A stretch of 64,000 nt of DNA, taken from contig NZ_JAIQZF010000005.1 of the NCBI RefSeq assembly GCF_020164585.1, positions 1-64,000 of the forward strand. Reading direction: 5' to 3'. Positions 43,403-53,500 of this stretch are shown here, in pieces (positions within the stretch are counted from its first letter, which is position 1; each line of letters begins with the position of its first letter). Source of the stretch: Psychroflexus curvus (GTDB taxonomy: Bacteria > Bacteroidota > Bacteroidia > Flavobacteriales > Flavobacteriaceae). The position numbers and the translations under genes are program-made. A model generated the notes under the pieces. It did no database searches, was not told the DNA's origin, and saw nothing but the letters and a program-made list of their open reading frames with translations.

Positions 43403-45952
43403 TTAAATCAAACTGAACTTAAATTCCCAGCCCACCGGAAATTCACTACTTGGTTCATCAATAATTATATAATCGTATTTATAATGTTTAGCTATTTCTA
43501 TTATTTTCCAGACCCCGATTCCTGTCTTACCTGTTTCACCTGCCTTGGTTCCTTTTACTCCCAAATCTTTTCGTAATCCTTTGGCGAAAGGTAGACCATT
43601 GTTTAGAATTCGTAAAACTATTTTACCATTTTCCGGAAATAATCTTATCGAAAGAGTATACTTAAAATCTGGATCTCTATCTGGATCCCTGAAGCCATGA
43701 AGTTCTGCATTTTCAAATATATTATTCAGTAGTTCACTAATAGACTTTTCTGAGCCCATCACAAAAACATCATTAATATTCTCAGATTGAAATTGAAGAG
43801 AATCAGACTTAAAATCAATGCGGTAATTAGAAGATTTAATATCGAAATTATGCACTCCTTCTTCCACCAATTTTTTCAAATCTACAGAAGTCGAAGCTCC
43901 AAAATCAAATGTTTTGAGGTATTTTACTTCTACTTTTAATGACTCTAAACTTGAATTTAGACTTGAAAAAGTATGAGATACTAAAGTGTTTTCTGATGTA
44001 ACATCATCAGCCCTTAAAAGGCCACCATTTCTGTCCATGATCTTTGTTAATATATACATAGCATTAGTGACATTTGCTAAATATTGCCTCATTGAGTGCT
44101 GCTTAACTCCTAATTCAGACTTAAATAACTTCTTAATGTCTGCCAACTGCTTTTCAAGGTTTGATTCTTTTTCTTTTTGCTGCAATATATAATGGCCAAG
44201 TTTATCAACAACTAGTTCCTGTTGCTCTAGAGCAGCGATTTTTATTTCAATTTTCAAAAAATCCTCCTTCCTCAAAATGGGCATGGTCATACCTACACTA
44301 AAGACTTCTACTTGAGATTTTACATAATTAGTTAATAATTCATTAATTAAATAATCAATATTAATCGTCTTCTTGTCAACTTTAAATGGAGTTATACCGG
44401 CACCCAAAAAGACAGGTGAACCTTCATATTCAAAATAGGTGGGTTTTAAATTCTTGTTTTCCAAAGAAACTAATAATGCAGACTCTTCTAATCGTTGTAC
44501 AGATGTATCTACAGAATCAGTTTCCAAAGAATTATAATCTATATAAAAGTTTAAATTGTCCTCCTTCAGATCTTTTCTTTTTACCAGTTTTCCAAAAGTC
44601 TCACTTTGATCTTCTGGACGATTTTTTGAAGTAATTAGAGATAGAAACCTATTTACGGAAGTACCATAATATGACTTTGAAAAGTATCTCTTATAATCTA
44701 ATATATAAGTAAACTCTTTAATCACATCGTTAGTAACTTTTCTTAAAAAAGAACTTTCCTGATTTAGCTTTATAATGTTTAGCAGATCATGATCATTTAA
44801 CCGCTTGTCCAGACTCCCGCCACCTGATGCAAAATTAGATCCATCAATAAAATTTACAATTCCTGGGTTATCTTTATTCTTATTAATAACCAGGAGAGAC
44901 GTCTTAATCCCTGTATGCTTTAAGATCCCAGGTGGCAATGAAATTATAGATTCTACTAAATCTTTATCAACCAGCAATTTTCGATTATCAAAATTGCTGC
45001 TATCGTAGAAAAAGGTATCTGGTACATTTAAGATCATTTTACCAGAACTTTTCAATTCATTTAAACCTTTTTTTAGGAGTTTGTCTAAATTATAATTAAT
45101 TTCATTGGATGATGCACTAGCTGCATTTATTTTAGAGCCTGCGATACCTGCAGCTAAAGCACTTAAAGCACCTAGGCCTGGAATAAACTGCAAAGCCACT
45201 CCTGCACCTGCATATTTAAGTAGAGTTTTTTTTCTTTGCTCCTGCGTGGCTTTGGTAGGTACAGAAAATGGGTCTGTGATAATTACATCATAAGGCGTCC
45301 ATTCTTTCTCCTTAACCCCATACTCCAACTTTTTGTTTTTAGAATAACCACTGGCCAATAACCGTAACTTACCAATAATATATCTGAATGGGTCAGATTC
45401 CTGCCCATGGTAAATTTTGTCATTGTCCGTAAAACGCCCAATATTGGCTTCGCCGGCATGAGGATTGAATATCTTAACGCCATGTTTTAGAGGAACGATG
45501 TTAATCATCAATCGGCTCAATTCGACAGGAATTAATGATCCTTCATCGAAAACAGAATAGTATGAAGATAATGTGTCAAAGATTTCTAAAAAATATTTTT
45601 CAATAAAATCTGGCCCAATTGAATTGATCAGAGAGTCCCATCTTTTAAATAGATATAACAGATCACGTTTAGGAATCTTTTTGATGATTGGAGCATAAAA
45701 CTTTAATATTTCTGAATAAGATTTTCTGTAACGGGGATGTACAGTATAAAGGAAATTTTGGATTTGATATTCTGTACTACTGGAATCACTCAGAAAATCG
45801 GAGCTGAACCCTTCTTTTTTAAGAGTCAAGAAATATAAAACAATATTGTTTTCGTTTACATCTAAACCTCCGACATCACGAAAACTTCTGTACAAAGATT
45901 GTGATACATCATTAATTACTTTAATTTCATTTTCGGATAATCTTATTGACAT
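43403..45952 (-). CDS. Degenerate type I methylase (M + half S) fused to a histidine kinase
   Basis: An 849-residue fusion. Residues ~85-420 follow the HsdM N6-methylase layout, but motif I is NPHAGEA (163-169) and motif IV is TDPFS (226-230) instead of NPPF/Y, so methyl transfer is unlikely. Residues ~450-600 resemble half an HsdS subunit: a target-recognition domain, then IAALEQQELVVDKLGHYILQ. A DHp-like helix with H619 (GVKQHSMRQYL) follows, then a HATPase: N-box NNIFEN (743-748), NNGLP (784-788), and TGKTGIG (807-813). A hydrophobic Gly/Ala-rich insert at 248-275 is unusual. I infer a DNA-sensing kinase that signals to the receiver protein next to it. Confidence 0.75.
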   Translation of the reverse strand: MSIRLSENEIKVINDVSQSLYRSFRDVGGLDVNENNIVLYFLTLKKEGFSSDFLSDSSSTEYQIQNFLYTVHPRYRKSYSEILKFYAPIIKKIPKRDLLYLFKRWDSLINSIGPDFIEKYFLEIFDTLSSYYSVFDEGSLIPVELSRLMINIVPLKHGVKIFNPHAGEANIGRFTDNDKIYHGQESDPFRYIIGKLRLLASGYSKNKKLEYGVKEKEWTPYDVIITDPFSVPTKATQEQRKKTLLKYAGAGVALQFIPGLGALSALAAGIAGSKINAASASSNEINYNLDKLLKKGLNELKSSGKMILNVPDTFFYDSSNFDNRKLLVDKDLVESIISLPPGILKHTGIKTSLLVINKNKDNPGIVNFIDGSNFASGGGSLDKRLNDHDLLNIIKLNQESSFLRKVTNDVIKEFTYILDYKRYFSKSYYGTSVNRFLSLITSKNRPEDQSETFGKLVKRKDLKEDNLNFYIDYNSLETDSVDTSVQRLEESALLVSLENKNLKPTYFEYEGSPVFLGAGITPFKVDKKTINIDYLINELLTNYVKSQVEVFSVGMTMPILRKEDFLKIEIKIAALEQQELVVDKLGHYILQQKEKESNLEKQLADIKKLFKSELGVKQHSMRQYLANVTNAMYILTKIMDRNGGLLRADDVTSENTLVSHTFSSLNSSLESLKVEVKYLKTFDFGASTSVDLKKLVEEGVHNFDIKSSNYRIDFKSDSLQFQSENINDVFVMGSEKSISELLNNIFENAELHGFRDPDRDPDFKYTLSIRLFPENGKIVLRILNNGLPFAKGLRKDLGVKGTKAGETGKTGIGVWKIIEIAKHYKYDYIIIDEPSSEFPVGWEFKFSLI

Positions 45953-45987
45953 AAACTGAAATTTAAAAAATTACAATACAAATCTAA

Positions 45988-46003
45988 AATGCATTTGTGC
46001 ATT
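45988..46003. promoter_or_regulatory. Palindrome between WYL and kinase genes
   Basis: AATGCA-TTTG-TGCATT, directly after the WYL stop codon and 36 bp before the kinase start. A possible operator; no second copy is seen near the WYL promoter. Confidence 0.4.
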
Positions 46004-47017
46004 CTACGTGCACTGGTAATTATCCTTTAACTTATATATCCTTTCCTTTAATTTTTCAACCAGAGATTGAGGCTCTAAAACTTTTATTTTTTCTCCAAAA
46101 GACAATAGCAAGGTTTCTAATTCGTAGTTTAGAATTAGGTCCAGGGAAATATCAACATAATCCTCCTGTCGATCTTTTACTTTTTGAGATCCATGTAGAG
46201 GCTTAGTTTCGATATAAGGCCAAAGAGCTTTAGAAACCCTTATTATAATTTTTTCCACAGGTTGATTTGGATTGTAGGAAACACCAAGTACATCAAAAAA
46301 GTAATCTTCAAAATTTATTTCACATTTTTCGAACTGGAAACTTGATTCCTCGATTGCCACAATACGATCCAGAGCTATGTTTATTATATTATCATATGAG
46401 GAATCTTTTCCAAATAAGAACCAGCGATTATTGTATTCTTTTAAATGATAGGGTGAAAATACTATTTCAACTTGCTTCGGATTTTTAAAAGACTGATATA
46501 CAATTTTGATTACCTTTTTATAAAGAATAGCTTTAAACAAAGGATCTATAAATTCAAGACCTTTTAAAAATTCATTATTATCAAAACTAATAATGTCTCC
46601 GGTATCTTCAGTTAAACTAAAAGCTTGGTCTATTTTTGGAAGGATCTCATTTATCCATTTAAACTGAGGCAAACCTTTAAATCTTTGTAAGATTATCATA
46701 GCAGATTTCAGCTGTTCAGCTTCTAATTGATTTATTGGCTGGTTGTTAATGGAAAAGTTAACGTCTTCATATTTATAATAGGTTATCCTGCCCTCCTTTT
46801 TGCGGTCTAATAGAATACTCCAGCCTTGCGAAGATTCCATGAACTTAATGTCCTGATATAACTGCCTCTTTTTAATACCATCTGACATTGGTTCAAAATC
46901 AATAAGCTGCTTATTACATTCTTCAAGAAGATCCTCAATATCATAACGTCTCCCCGGATTCCTGAAACAACGATCTAATGTCTGATATCTTATTGTTGCA
47001 TTTTTTGTAGTAGCCAT
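46004..47017 (-). CDS. WYL-domain transcriptional regulator (module 2)
   Basis: A 337-residue protein. N-terminal winged helix (YQTLDRCFRNPGRRYDIEDL) and WYL domain at about 190-265 (IKIVYQSF, SPYHLKEYNNRWFLFG). It stands 51 bp upstream of the methylase-like kinase gene on the same strand and probably controls that operon. It could also affect the type I operon that ends 205 bp upstream of it. It is clearly different in sequence from the other two WYL proteins here. Confidence 0.82.
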   Translation of the reverse strand: MATTKNATIRYQTLDRCFRNPGRRYDIEDLLEECNKQLIDFEPMSDGIKKRQLYQDIKFMESSQGWSILLDRKKEGRITYYKYEDVNFSINNQPINQLEAEQLKSAMIILQRFKGLPQFKWINEILPKIDQAFSLTEDTGDIISFDNNEFLKGLEFIDPLFKAILYKKVIKIVYQSFKNPKQVEIVFSPYHLKEYNNRWFLFGKDSSYDNIINIALDRIVAIEESSFQFEKCEINFEDYFFDVLGVSYNPNQPVEKIIIRVSKALWPYIETKPLHGSQKVKDRQEDYVDISLDLILNYELETLLLSFGEKIKVLEPQSLVEKLKERIYKLKDNYQCT

Positions 47018-47118
47018 CTTTATTGAATAATCAAATTAAAATTATTAAAGGGTAAGATAATCGAGCTAATATAGTAAAATCTTAATGACAAAATTTGCCT
47101 CAGTAGTATAGACAAAAC

Positions 47119-47151
47119 TTAATTCACTTGGGCTAGCCCCAAGTGAATTAA
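47119..47151. terminator. Long perfect inverted repeat between hsdR and WYL module 2
   Basis: TTAATTCACTTGGG/CCCAAGTGAATTAA, a 14-bp perfect stem with a 5-nt loop. It may terminate the type I operon on the minus strand. The absence of a strong T run leaves an operator role open. Confidence 0.6.
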
Positions 47152-47221
47152 AACAATAAATTTGTGAATAGATTGTAAAAATAAACAGTTCTAATTAAGG
47201 GAAGCCTACAATTAGTTTTAA

Positions 47222-50200
47222 TTATGCCGCAAACCCCCTGCCCTGTTCAGCTAGGTTATAGAAATGTTGAAATATAATTTCTGTTTTCTCAGCAAAAATA
47301 TTTCTATCATAAGATTTAGGTAAATCTTGATCAAGAATCTTTTTAATTTCTTGTCTAACCATTTCCTGGGTAGCTTTTTCTTTATGCCATTCTTGAATTA
47401 ATATTCTATTATCAGCATTGAATAAAATTTCCAAAAGTTCAACAGCTGCAAGCTTCACTTTTTTTTCGTCTTCTTTAGTTAGCTTCTCCTTCTTCAATAA
47501 ATCAAATAGTTCTTGTTGGTTTTCTGTCATCCCATTTTTAGCAGACCTTTCTTGTTCTTTAGATAATTCTTCAGCTTGCTTTACTAATTCTGTATAAGCT
47601 TCTTCAATTGAAAGGCTTCCTGAGTTATAATCATCGATTATTTTTCCAAAGCGTTCTAAAAATGAACCTCTAGTCTTATTTTGAGCCAGCATCTGTTTTA
47701 ATTTAATTTCCATCAATTCTCTCAGATCAGCAAATTCAATATTTTTATGCTTTTTTTCTGCAAATTCCTCTCTTAGTCTATTAAAATCTAACTTGCTTAG
47801 ATCTATCTGCTTTGAAGTATCTATGATGTATTTATGACTTTGCCCCTTTAAATCACCTTTACCAACAACACTGGAATCTAATAAAATATTTAATTGTCTT
47901 TTCGCTCGTTCAACAGCTTCATCTCGGTCCAAATGTCTTTCAACTACTTTTCGTAAATACTCAAAAACATCACGTGCTTTTTTAATTGTAGGATAATTAT
48001 AAATTTCAGGTTTCGCAGAATCGTAAAGACTTACAATTGTGTTTACGAATAAACCAAGTTGCTTTTTATATTCATCTTTTTCCAAAATTAAATTAGCGTA
48101 TTCTTGAAACAACTCGACTTCTTTAAATCCTTTTTCACCTAGATTAAGTATAGCATCTATATCAGCCCCAAGGTCTTTACTATATTTTTTTGCTTCTGAA
48201 ATAGATTGCTCTAGAAGCTCCAAAAGTTCTTCGAATTCTTTAACAGGAAATTCTTCTCCATCACCATTAATATTTTTTCCTGTAGACCCTTCAGCATAAC
48301 TTGCTAATGCTTTTTTAAGATTTCTAAAAACCCCAAAATAATCTACTATTAAACCATTTTTTTTACCATCTATTACACGGTTAGCTCTTGCAATAGTTTG
48401 CATGAGCGTGTGGTTTTGTAAAGGTTTATCCAAATACAGAGTAGAAACAGCAGGTGCATCAAAACCAGTAAGCCACATAGCAGTGACAAAAACAATTCTA
48501 TAAGTGCTATTTGGATCTTTGAAATAGTCTTCAATGTTGCGACCATCTTCATCTGGATAGTCCATCAACTTTCTGTGCGGAGTAACGTTTAGTCCTTCCT
48601 TTTCAAAGGCTTCCTTTTCCTCCTTATCTGAACCCTCCTGACTTATAACTGCAGACATCCTAGTTTCCTTCATAAATGCTATAGCATTCTTATAGCGCTC
48701 CTTTATTTCTAAATCTTCTTCTTTAGCGATTTTCTTTCTTAAATTTTTTATTTCTTCTTTTTGGGCTTGCTGCACCAATTCATACATTTTAACGGTAGTA
48801 AATTTATCTATACAAACAACCATTGCCTTCATGGGCTTTCGCTCACCATCATCATTTTTTACATTTAAGCGATAAGGATAATGTTTCACAATATGTTTAG
48901 CAATCTCTTGAAGCCTATCTTCTCGCCTTACAACTTGTAAAAGAGTCGAATACTCTTTATCAAGTTTTTTCTTTTGATCTTCAGTAAGATTCTCATTCTC
49001 CAAAATTTCGGCTGCATCACCTACCAATTCTTCATTGATTTGCTCTACTCTCGGAACACTTTTCTTATAATAAAGTGGAACAGTCGCACCATCCTCTATA
49101 CTTTGAGCAAAATTGTATTCGGACACATAAGAGCCGAACCAATCTTTTGTAAGCTCACTTCTTAATAATGGTGTGCCAGTAAAAGCAATATACTGTGCGT
49201 TTGGTAAAGCTATTCGCATGTTTTCACCGTAACCTTTATATTGTGTTCTATGAGCTTCATCAACTATCACTATCCAATTGTCTCGATCTGTCAATTGAGG
49301 ATACGTTTTACCTTTTTTTATCCCAAATTTGTGAATAAGACTAAACACATACGAGCGATTGGATTTCAAAGACTCCCTTAATTTATTCCTACTACTTGGC
49401 CGATAGTAATTTTCGCTTTGATCTTTAGTTTCCAAAATGACTTCAGTTTCTTGAAAATTTCGATAGATCTGGTCGTCTAAATCTGTCCTGTCTGTTATGA
49501 TCAAAAAAGACCAGTTCCCTTCTAATTTTCGCTCTATTTTTTGGGTGAAGAAAATCATCGAATAAGATTTTCCTGAACCCTGAGTATGCCAAAAAACACC
49601 CAACTTACCTTTTTTACCATCTTTGTTTTTAAGTGATTTGATGGCATTATTAACACCTAAATACTGATGGTTTTTAGCAATAATCTTTACTTTGCTTTTA
49701 TGGTATAGTATAAAATTTTCGAAGTAATCTAGAAGATTTTTCTTTTGACATAGCCCCTCTCCAAATAATTTAAGGCTTAATCTCTTATTTTTTGACCGAC
49801 TCTCTTCTTCTACTTCAAGTTTCGTTTTCTGATCATTTGAGATGGCTGAGTCTTTTAACTTAACCCAAGAAAAATAATGTCCCCATGGTGCATTAAATGA
49901 ACCAACTCTTGTCTGTATTCCATTAGAAATTGAAACAAACATATTATACCAAAACAGCTGGGGAATATCACGTTTGTAATCTTTTAGATTCTTGTCATAA
50001 CCTATCTTGACTTTCTCTGTAGCATTCTTTAATTCTATCATTACTAATGGTAATCCATTAACATATAATAGAAGGTCAGGTCTCCTTGTTATGTTTTCTG
50101 TTTGTAAATACTCAATGCTTAATTGAGAAACAACTAAAAAATCATTATTTTCTGCTGTATTGAAATCCAAAACTCTTACGTAACTATCTTCTTCTCTTCT

Positions 50201-50509
50201 TTCATGATTTTCATAAGTTACAGGGATCCCATTTTTAATTAAATGATATACCTCCTTATTTGCCATTATTGGAGTTAGGCTAGCTCTGCTTTTACACAAT
50301 TCATCTATGGCATATTCAATACATTCTTGAGGTAAATTTGTGTTTAATCTAATAAGAGCTGCTCTTAAATTCTCTTTAAGGACGACATCTTTTAAGGTTT
50401 CTCTACCAATCAGTTTTTTTTCCCAGGCATTAACGTGCTTGTAACCTAAAATCGTTTCAAAAAACTGAATGTCTGCTTCCTCTATGTGAGATTCGTTCAA
50501 AAATGCCAT
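47222..50509 (-). CDS. hsdR: Type I restriction enzyme R subunit (second system)
   Basis: A 1095-residue EcoR124I-type HsdR. The nuclease core is RRPDLLLYVNGLPLVMIELKN (D and ELK). SF2 motor: HTQGSGKSYSM, IVDEAHRTQYKG, AFTGTPLLR, MWLTGFDAP and TIARANRV. The helical C-terminus binds the methylase. It cuts DNA after translocation. It is the last gene of a five-gene operon, 1 bp after the helicase stop, so it depends on translation of the genes before it. All motifs are intact. Confidence 0.93.
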   Translation of the reverse strand: MAFLNESHIEEADIQFFETILGYKHVNAWEKKLIGRETLKDVVLKENLRAALIRLNTNLPQECIEYAIDELCKSRASLTPIMANKEVYHLIKNGIPVTYENHERREEDSYVRVLDFNTAENNDFLVVSQLSIEYLQTENITRRPDLLLYVNGLPLVMIELKNATEKVKIGYDKNLKDYKRDIPQLFWYNMFVSISNGIQTRVGSFNAPWGHYFSWVKLKDSAISNDQKTKLEVEEESRSKNKRLSLKLFGEGLCQKKNLLDYFENFILYHKSKVKIIAKNHQYLGVNNAIKSLKNKDGKKGKLGVFWHTQGSGKSYSMIFFTQKIERKLEGNWSFLIITDRTDLDDQIYRNFQETEVILETKDQSENYYRPSSRNKLRESLKSNRSYVFSLIHKFGIKKGKTYPQLTDRDNWIVIVDEAHRTQYKGYGENMRIALPNAQYIAFTGTPLLRSELTKDWFGSYVSEYNFAQSIEDGATVPLYYKKSVPRVEQINEELVGDAAEILENENLTEDQKKKLDKEYSTLLQVVRREDRLQEIAKHIVKHYPYRLNVKNDDGERKPMKAMVVCIDKFTTVKMYELVQQAQKEEIKNLRKKIAKEEDLEIKERYKNAIAFMKETRMSAVISQEGSDKEEKEAFEKEGLNVTPHRKLMDYPDEDGRNIEDYFKDPNSTYRIVFVTAMWLTGFDAPAVSTLYLDKPLQNHTLMQTIARANRVIDGKKNGLIVDYFGVFRNLKKALASYAEGSTGKNINGDGEEFPVKEFEELLELLEQSISEAKKYSKDLGADIDAILNLGEKGFKEVELFQEYANLILEKDEYKKQLGLFVNTIVSLYDSAKPEIYNYPTIKKARDVFEYLRKVVERHLDRDEAVERAKRQLNILLDSSVVGKGDLKGQSHKYIIDTSKQIDLSKLDFNRLREEFAEKKHKNIEFADLRELMEIKLKQMLAQNKTRGSFLERFGKIIDDYNSGSLSIEEAYTELVKQAEELSKEQERSAKNGMTENQQELFDLLKKEKLTKEDEKKVKLAAVELLEILFNADNRILIQEWHKEKATQEMVRQEIKKILDQDLPKSYDRNIFAEKTEIIFQHFYNLAEQGRGFAA

Positions 50510-50510
50510 A

Positions 50511-53500
50511 TTATCTTAAGTAAAAATGATGTTTAGAATATTGGTCATACTTATCTTCCGTATCAACCCTATTTTTGATAATTAATTCAACAATTGTTTC
50601 AATCTTGGAAGGACTGATCCCATTTCTTTCATCAGTTGTAATTACTTGGTCCCAAATACCTGCTTCTTGGTATCTTTTTGTTTTTAATTCTTTCCATGTC
50701 CAAACATATTTTCTTTGACTTAATAAACCAAGATGCTCCCAGTACCAAGTTTCATTTTTAGTATAGATTGTAAAATCAACTTTAATGTTAACCTCTTTTC
50801 CCTCTACAATGGGTTTTACTTCATAATCAAAATTAAATTTTTCTTCTCCTAGTTCATCTCTCTTGTTCATTAAGATATGATAAATCAATAGTTCGACTCG
50901 AGATTCTACATATATTCCTGACTCTGGTTCCAAATCATAAAATCTATACGGTTTATCTAATAACAAACTGGTTTTACGAGAGGCTGAAAAAGATCTTTCC
51001 GATGCTCTCTCTAAAACACTTTTCTTTTCATCCGAACTTGATTGAATAAAAAGCGTAATAGATTTTTTAGTTCTTGTCAAAGCCGTATAAATTAATTCTT
51101 TTGAAAGAAGACCAAAACGTGAAGGAATAACTAAAAACAAATGATTAAAACCACTACCCTGAGATTTGTGTATAGTTATGGCATAGGCTAATTCAAAAAA
51201 TTCAATTTCTGATGATCTAATATCATTAAAAGACATGCTATCTAAACTTTGTCCTGTTTTATAATAAAATTTTTCACCTTTATCAGCTTTAATTAAACCA
51301 AGTGTCCCATTAGACAATTCTAGCTTCTTTTTATTATAATAATTTTTTGTTCGTAATAGTTTATCTGATTCTTTAAAAAGATTCTTTCTCAAATCATATT
51401 TTAAATCGTTTTTAAACCTGGATTGAATAAAGTCATTAATCTTACTAGCTCCAGAATATTCTGAATGATAAGGCGATAAAATCTGAAAATTTTCAATATC
51501 AATATCATTATTCTTTATACTTCCATTCTTATTTAATCCTAATATCTGGTTTAGTCTCTCATTTAAATCTCCTTCATAGTCTTGAGTTAACCTATCAAAC
51601 TCTTCCGTTAAAGATTTAAATAATTCGTCTTTATTAGACCAATAACGTGCTCTAAAACCTTCCGATATTTCAGTATTCTTATTATCGAACTTAGTCTTTA
51701 AATCAAAGTGTATATCGTCTTTAACATTAACTTTAAAAGCTTCAGCTAACCTTAAAACTTCATTCTTTTTAAGTTCAGATCTGCAATTACTTTCTAATTG
51801 AATAAAGTTATTTTGGTAGTCTTTATTAGTACTTAGATAATTTAATAAGTCAGCTAAAACACGCCCGTAACCTATAGCTGGCAGTTGATTTGGATCGCCA
51901 ACTAGGATCAAACGTTTAAATGATGGATCATCAAAATTAAAAATCTCTAAAAGTCGTTTAAATTTTAATAAATCTACCATTGAGGTTTCGTCAACAATTA
52001 CATTTTTAAATGCTTTGATATCTTGTTGCTTTATTTTGCGATTCTTTACATCATTGATAAACTTATCAATTGTAAATGCTTGTATATTTTCAAAATCTTT
52101 ATCTGAGCTAAGTCTCAATGCTGCTTTTCCAGTAGGAGCTAATAGCAAATATTTTTGATTTTCTTGCTCATTGAGGTGCTGAATAATTTTTAATACTTCG
52201 AATGATTTACCGCTTCCAGCACTTCCAGCTACAATAAAGAGTCGTTCTTTGAAAATATTGGTATATAGCTGCTGGCGCTCTTTTTTAAATAGATCTTCGT
52301 CAAATTTTTCACCAATTACATTTTTAAGTGTTATAAATGATTTATGGATATAATTAGATAGATTTAAATACTTTTCATTATTCTTAGATCCACGAAGTAA
52401 TTCAGACACACTTTTTTCTACATACTTTTCTGCGTCGTAAACTTCAGATAAATAATAGTACATGGTATCATTTTCTTCTAATAGTACTATCTTTTTTGGC
52501 TCTTCTTGGAAATGATTAGCATAGTCTGCTTCTAACGGGTAAAAGAAATTTTCTGGCAGCATGTAGTCTTCACCAATTTCATAATATAAGGGGTAATTAG
52601 TAATAGCTTTTTGTAACAGTTCTGCCGTGGTAAAACAATCACCTGTGTTTTCTAATGTTTTAAGATGCCTTAGTATAAGTGCTCGAATTCTTCTCTTATC
52701 TACAAAATTTATACTTCTCTGCAAGTCAGTTCTTGGCACAAAACGAGTATCAGGGAAATAAGCGATATCGATTTTGAATAAATCAATTGGTGCATCTAAC
52801 TCTTCACCATAAACATCATCATGTGAGTCAGGATAATAATCATAATCTTCATAGAGTTCATATGGGTTTTCAATAATATCCAAGACACTGTGCGAGCGTT
52901 TAACTTCATCAAAATCTCTATACCAATCCTTAGTTAATTTTAATTTCCCTTGCAAAACACGTTCAAATTGAAACGGTTTTAAATTTAGCATACATAGGCT
53001 TAAAAATTGTTCAAAAGAATAATCACGTTGTTCTAATCTATCTTTAAGTTCATTAATGCCATTTTTATATTTAATGGCCCAGGATTTAGAGCTTGGTTTT
53101 TTAAGTATTGCTATTAATGCTTCTTCATCCTTATTCTCTTCTAATTTAAAGTCTTCATAGAATTGTTCAAGTGGGAATTTAGGTTCGTTAGTTTTATTCA
53201 ATAAAACACGTGATATAGATGTAAATCCTGGAAAATAAGATCTAGTTTCCCATGCATGATGCAATAATTGTTCAACTTTATCTACGCGTTCCTGCATATC
53301 CTTTCTAGGTAACACACCATCATCTTTGCAGCTTATTAAAGCCTTACGCATTTTGGTTAGCACGTAAATTGTTTCATCATCTCCAATATCCATTGCTACA
53401 TACTTAAAGCACCACTCAAGCTCTGGCTCAGATATAGCAACTTTGATTTTATCCATAAAACCATCTCTATCTTCAGTGTTTAACTTATCTGCCTCTTCCA

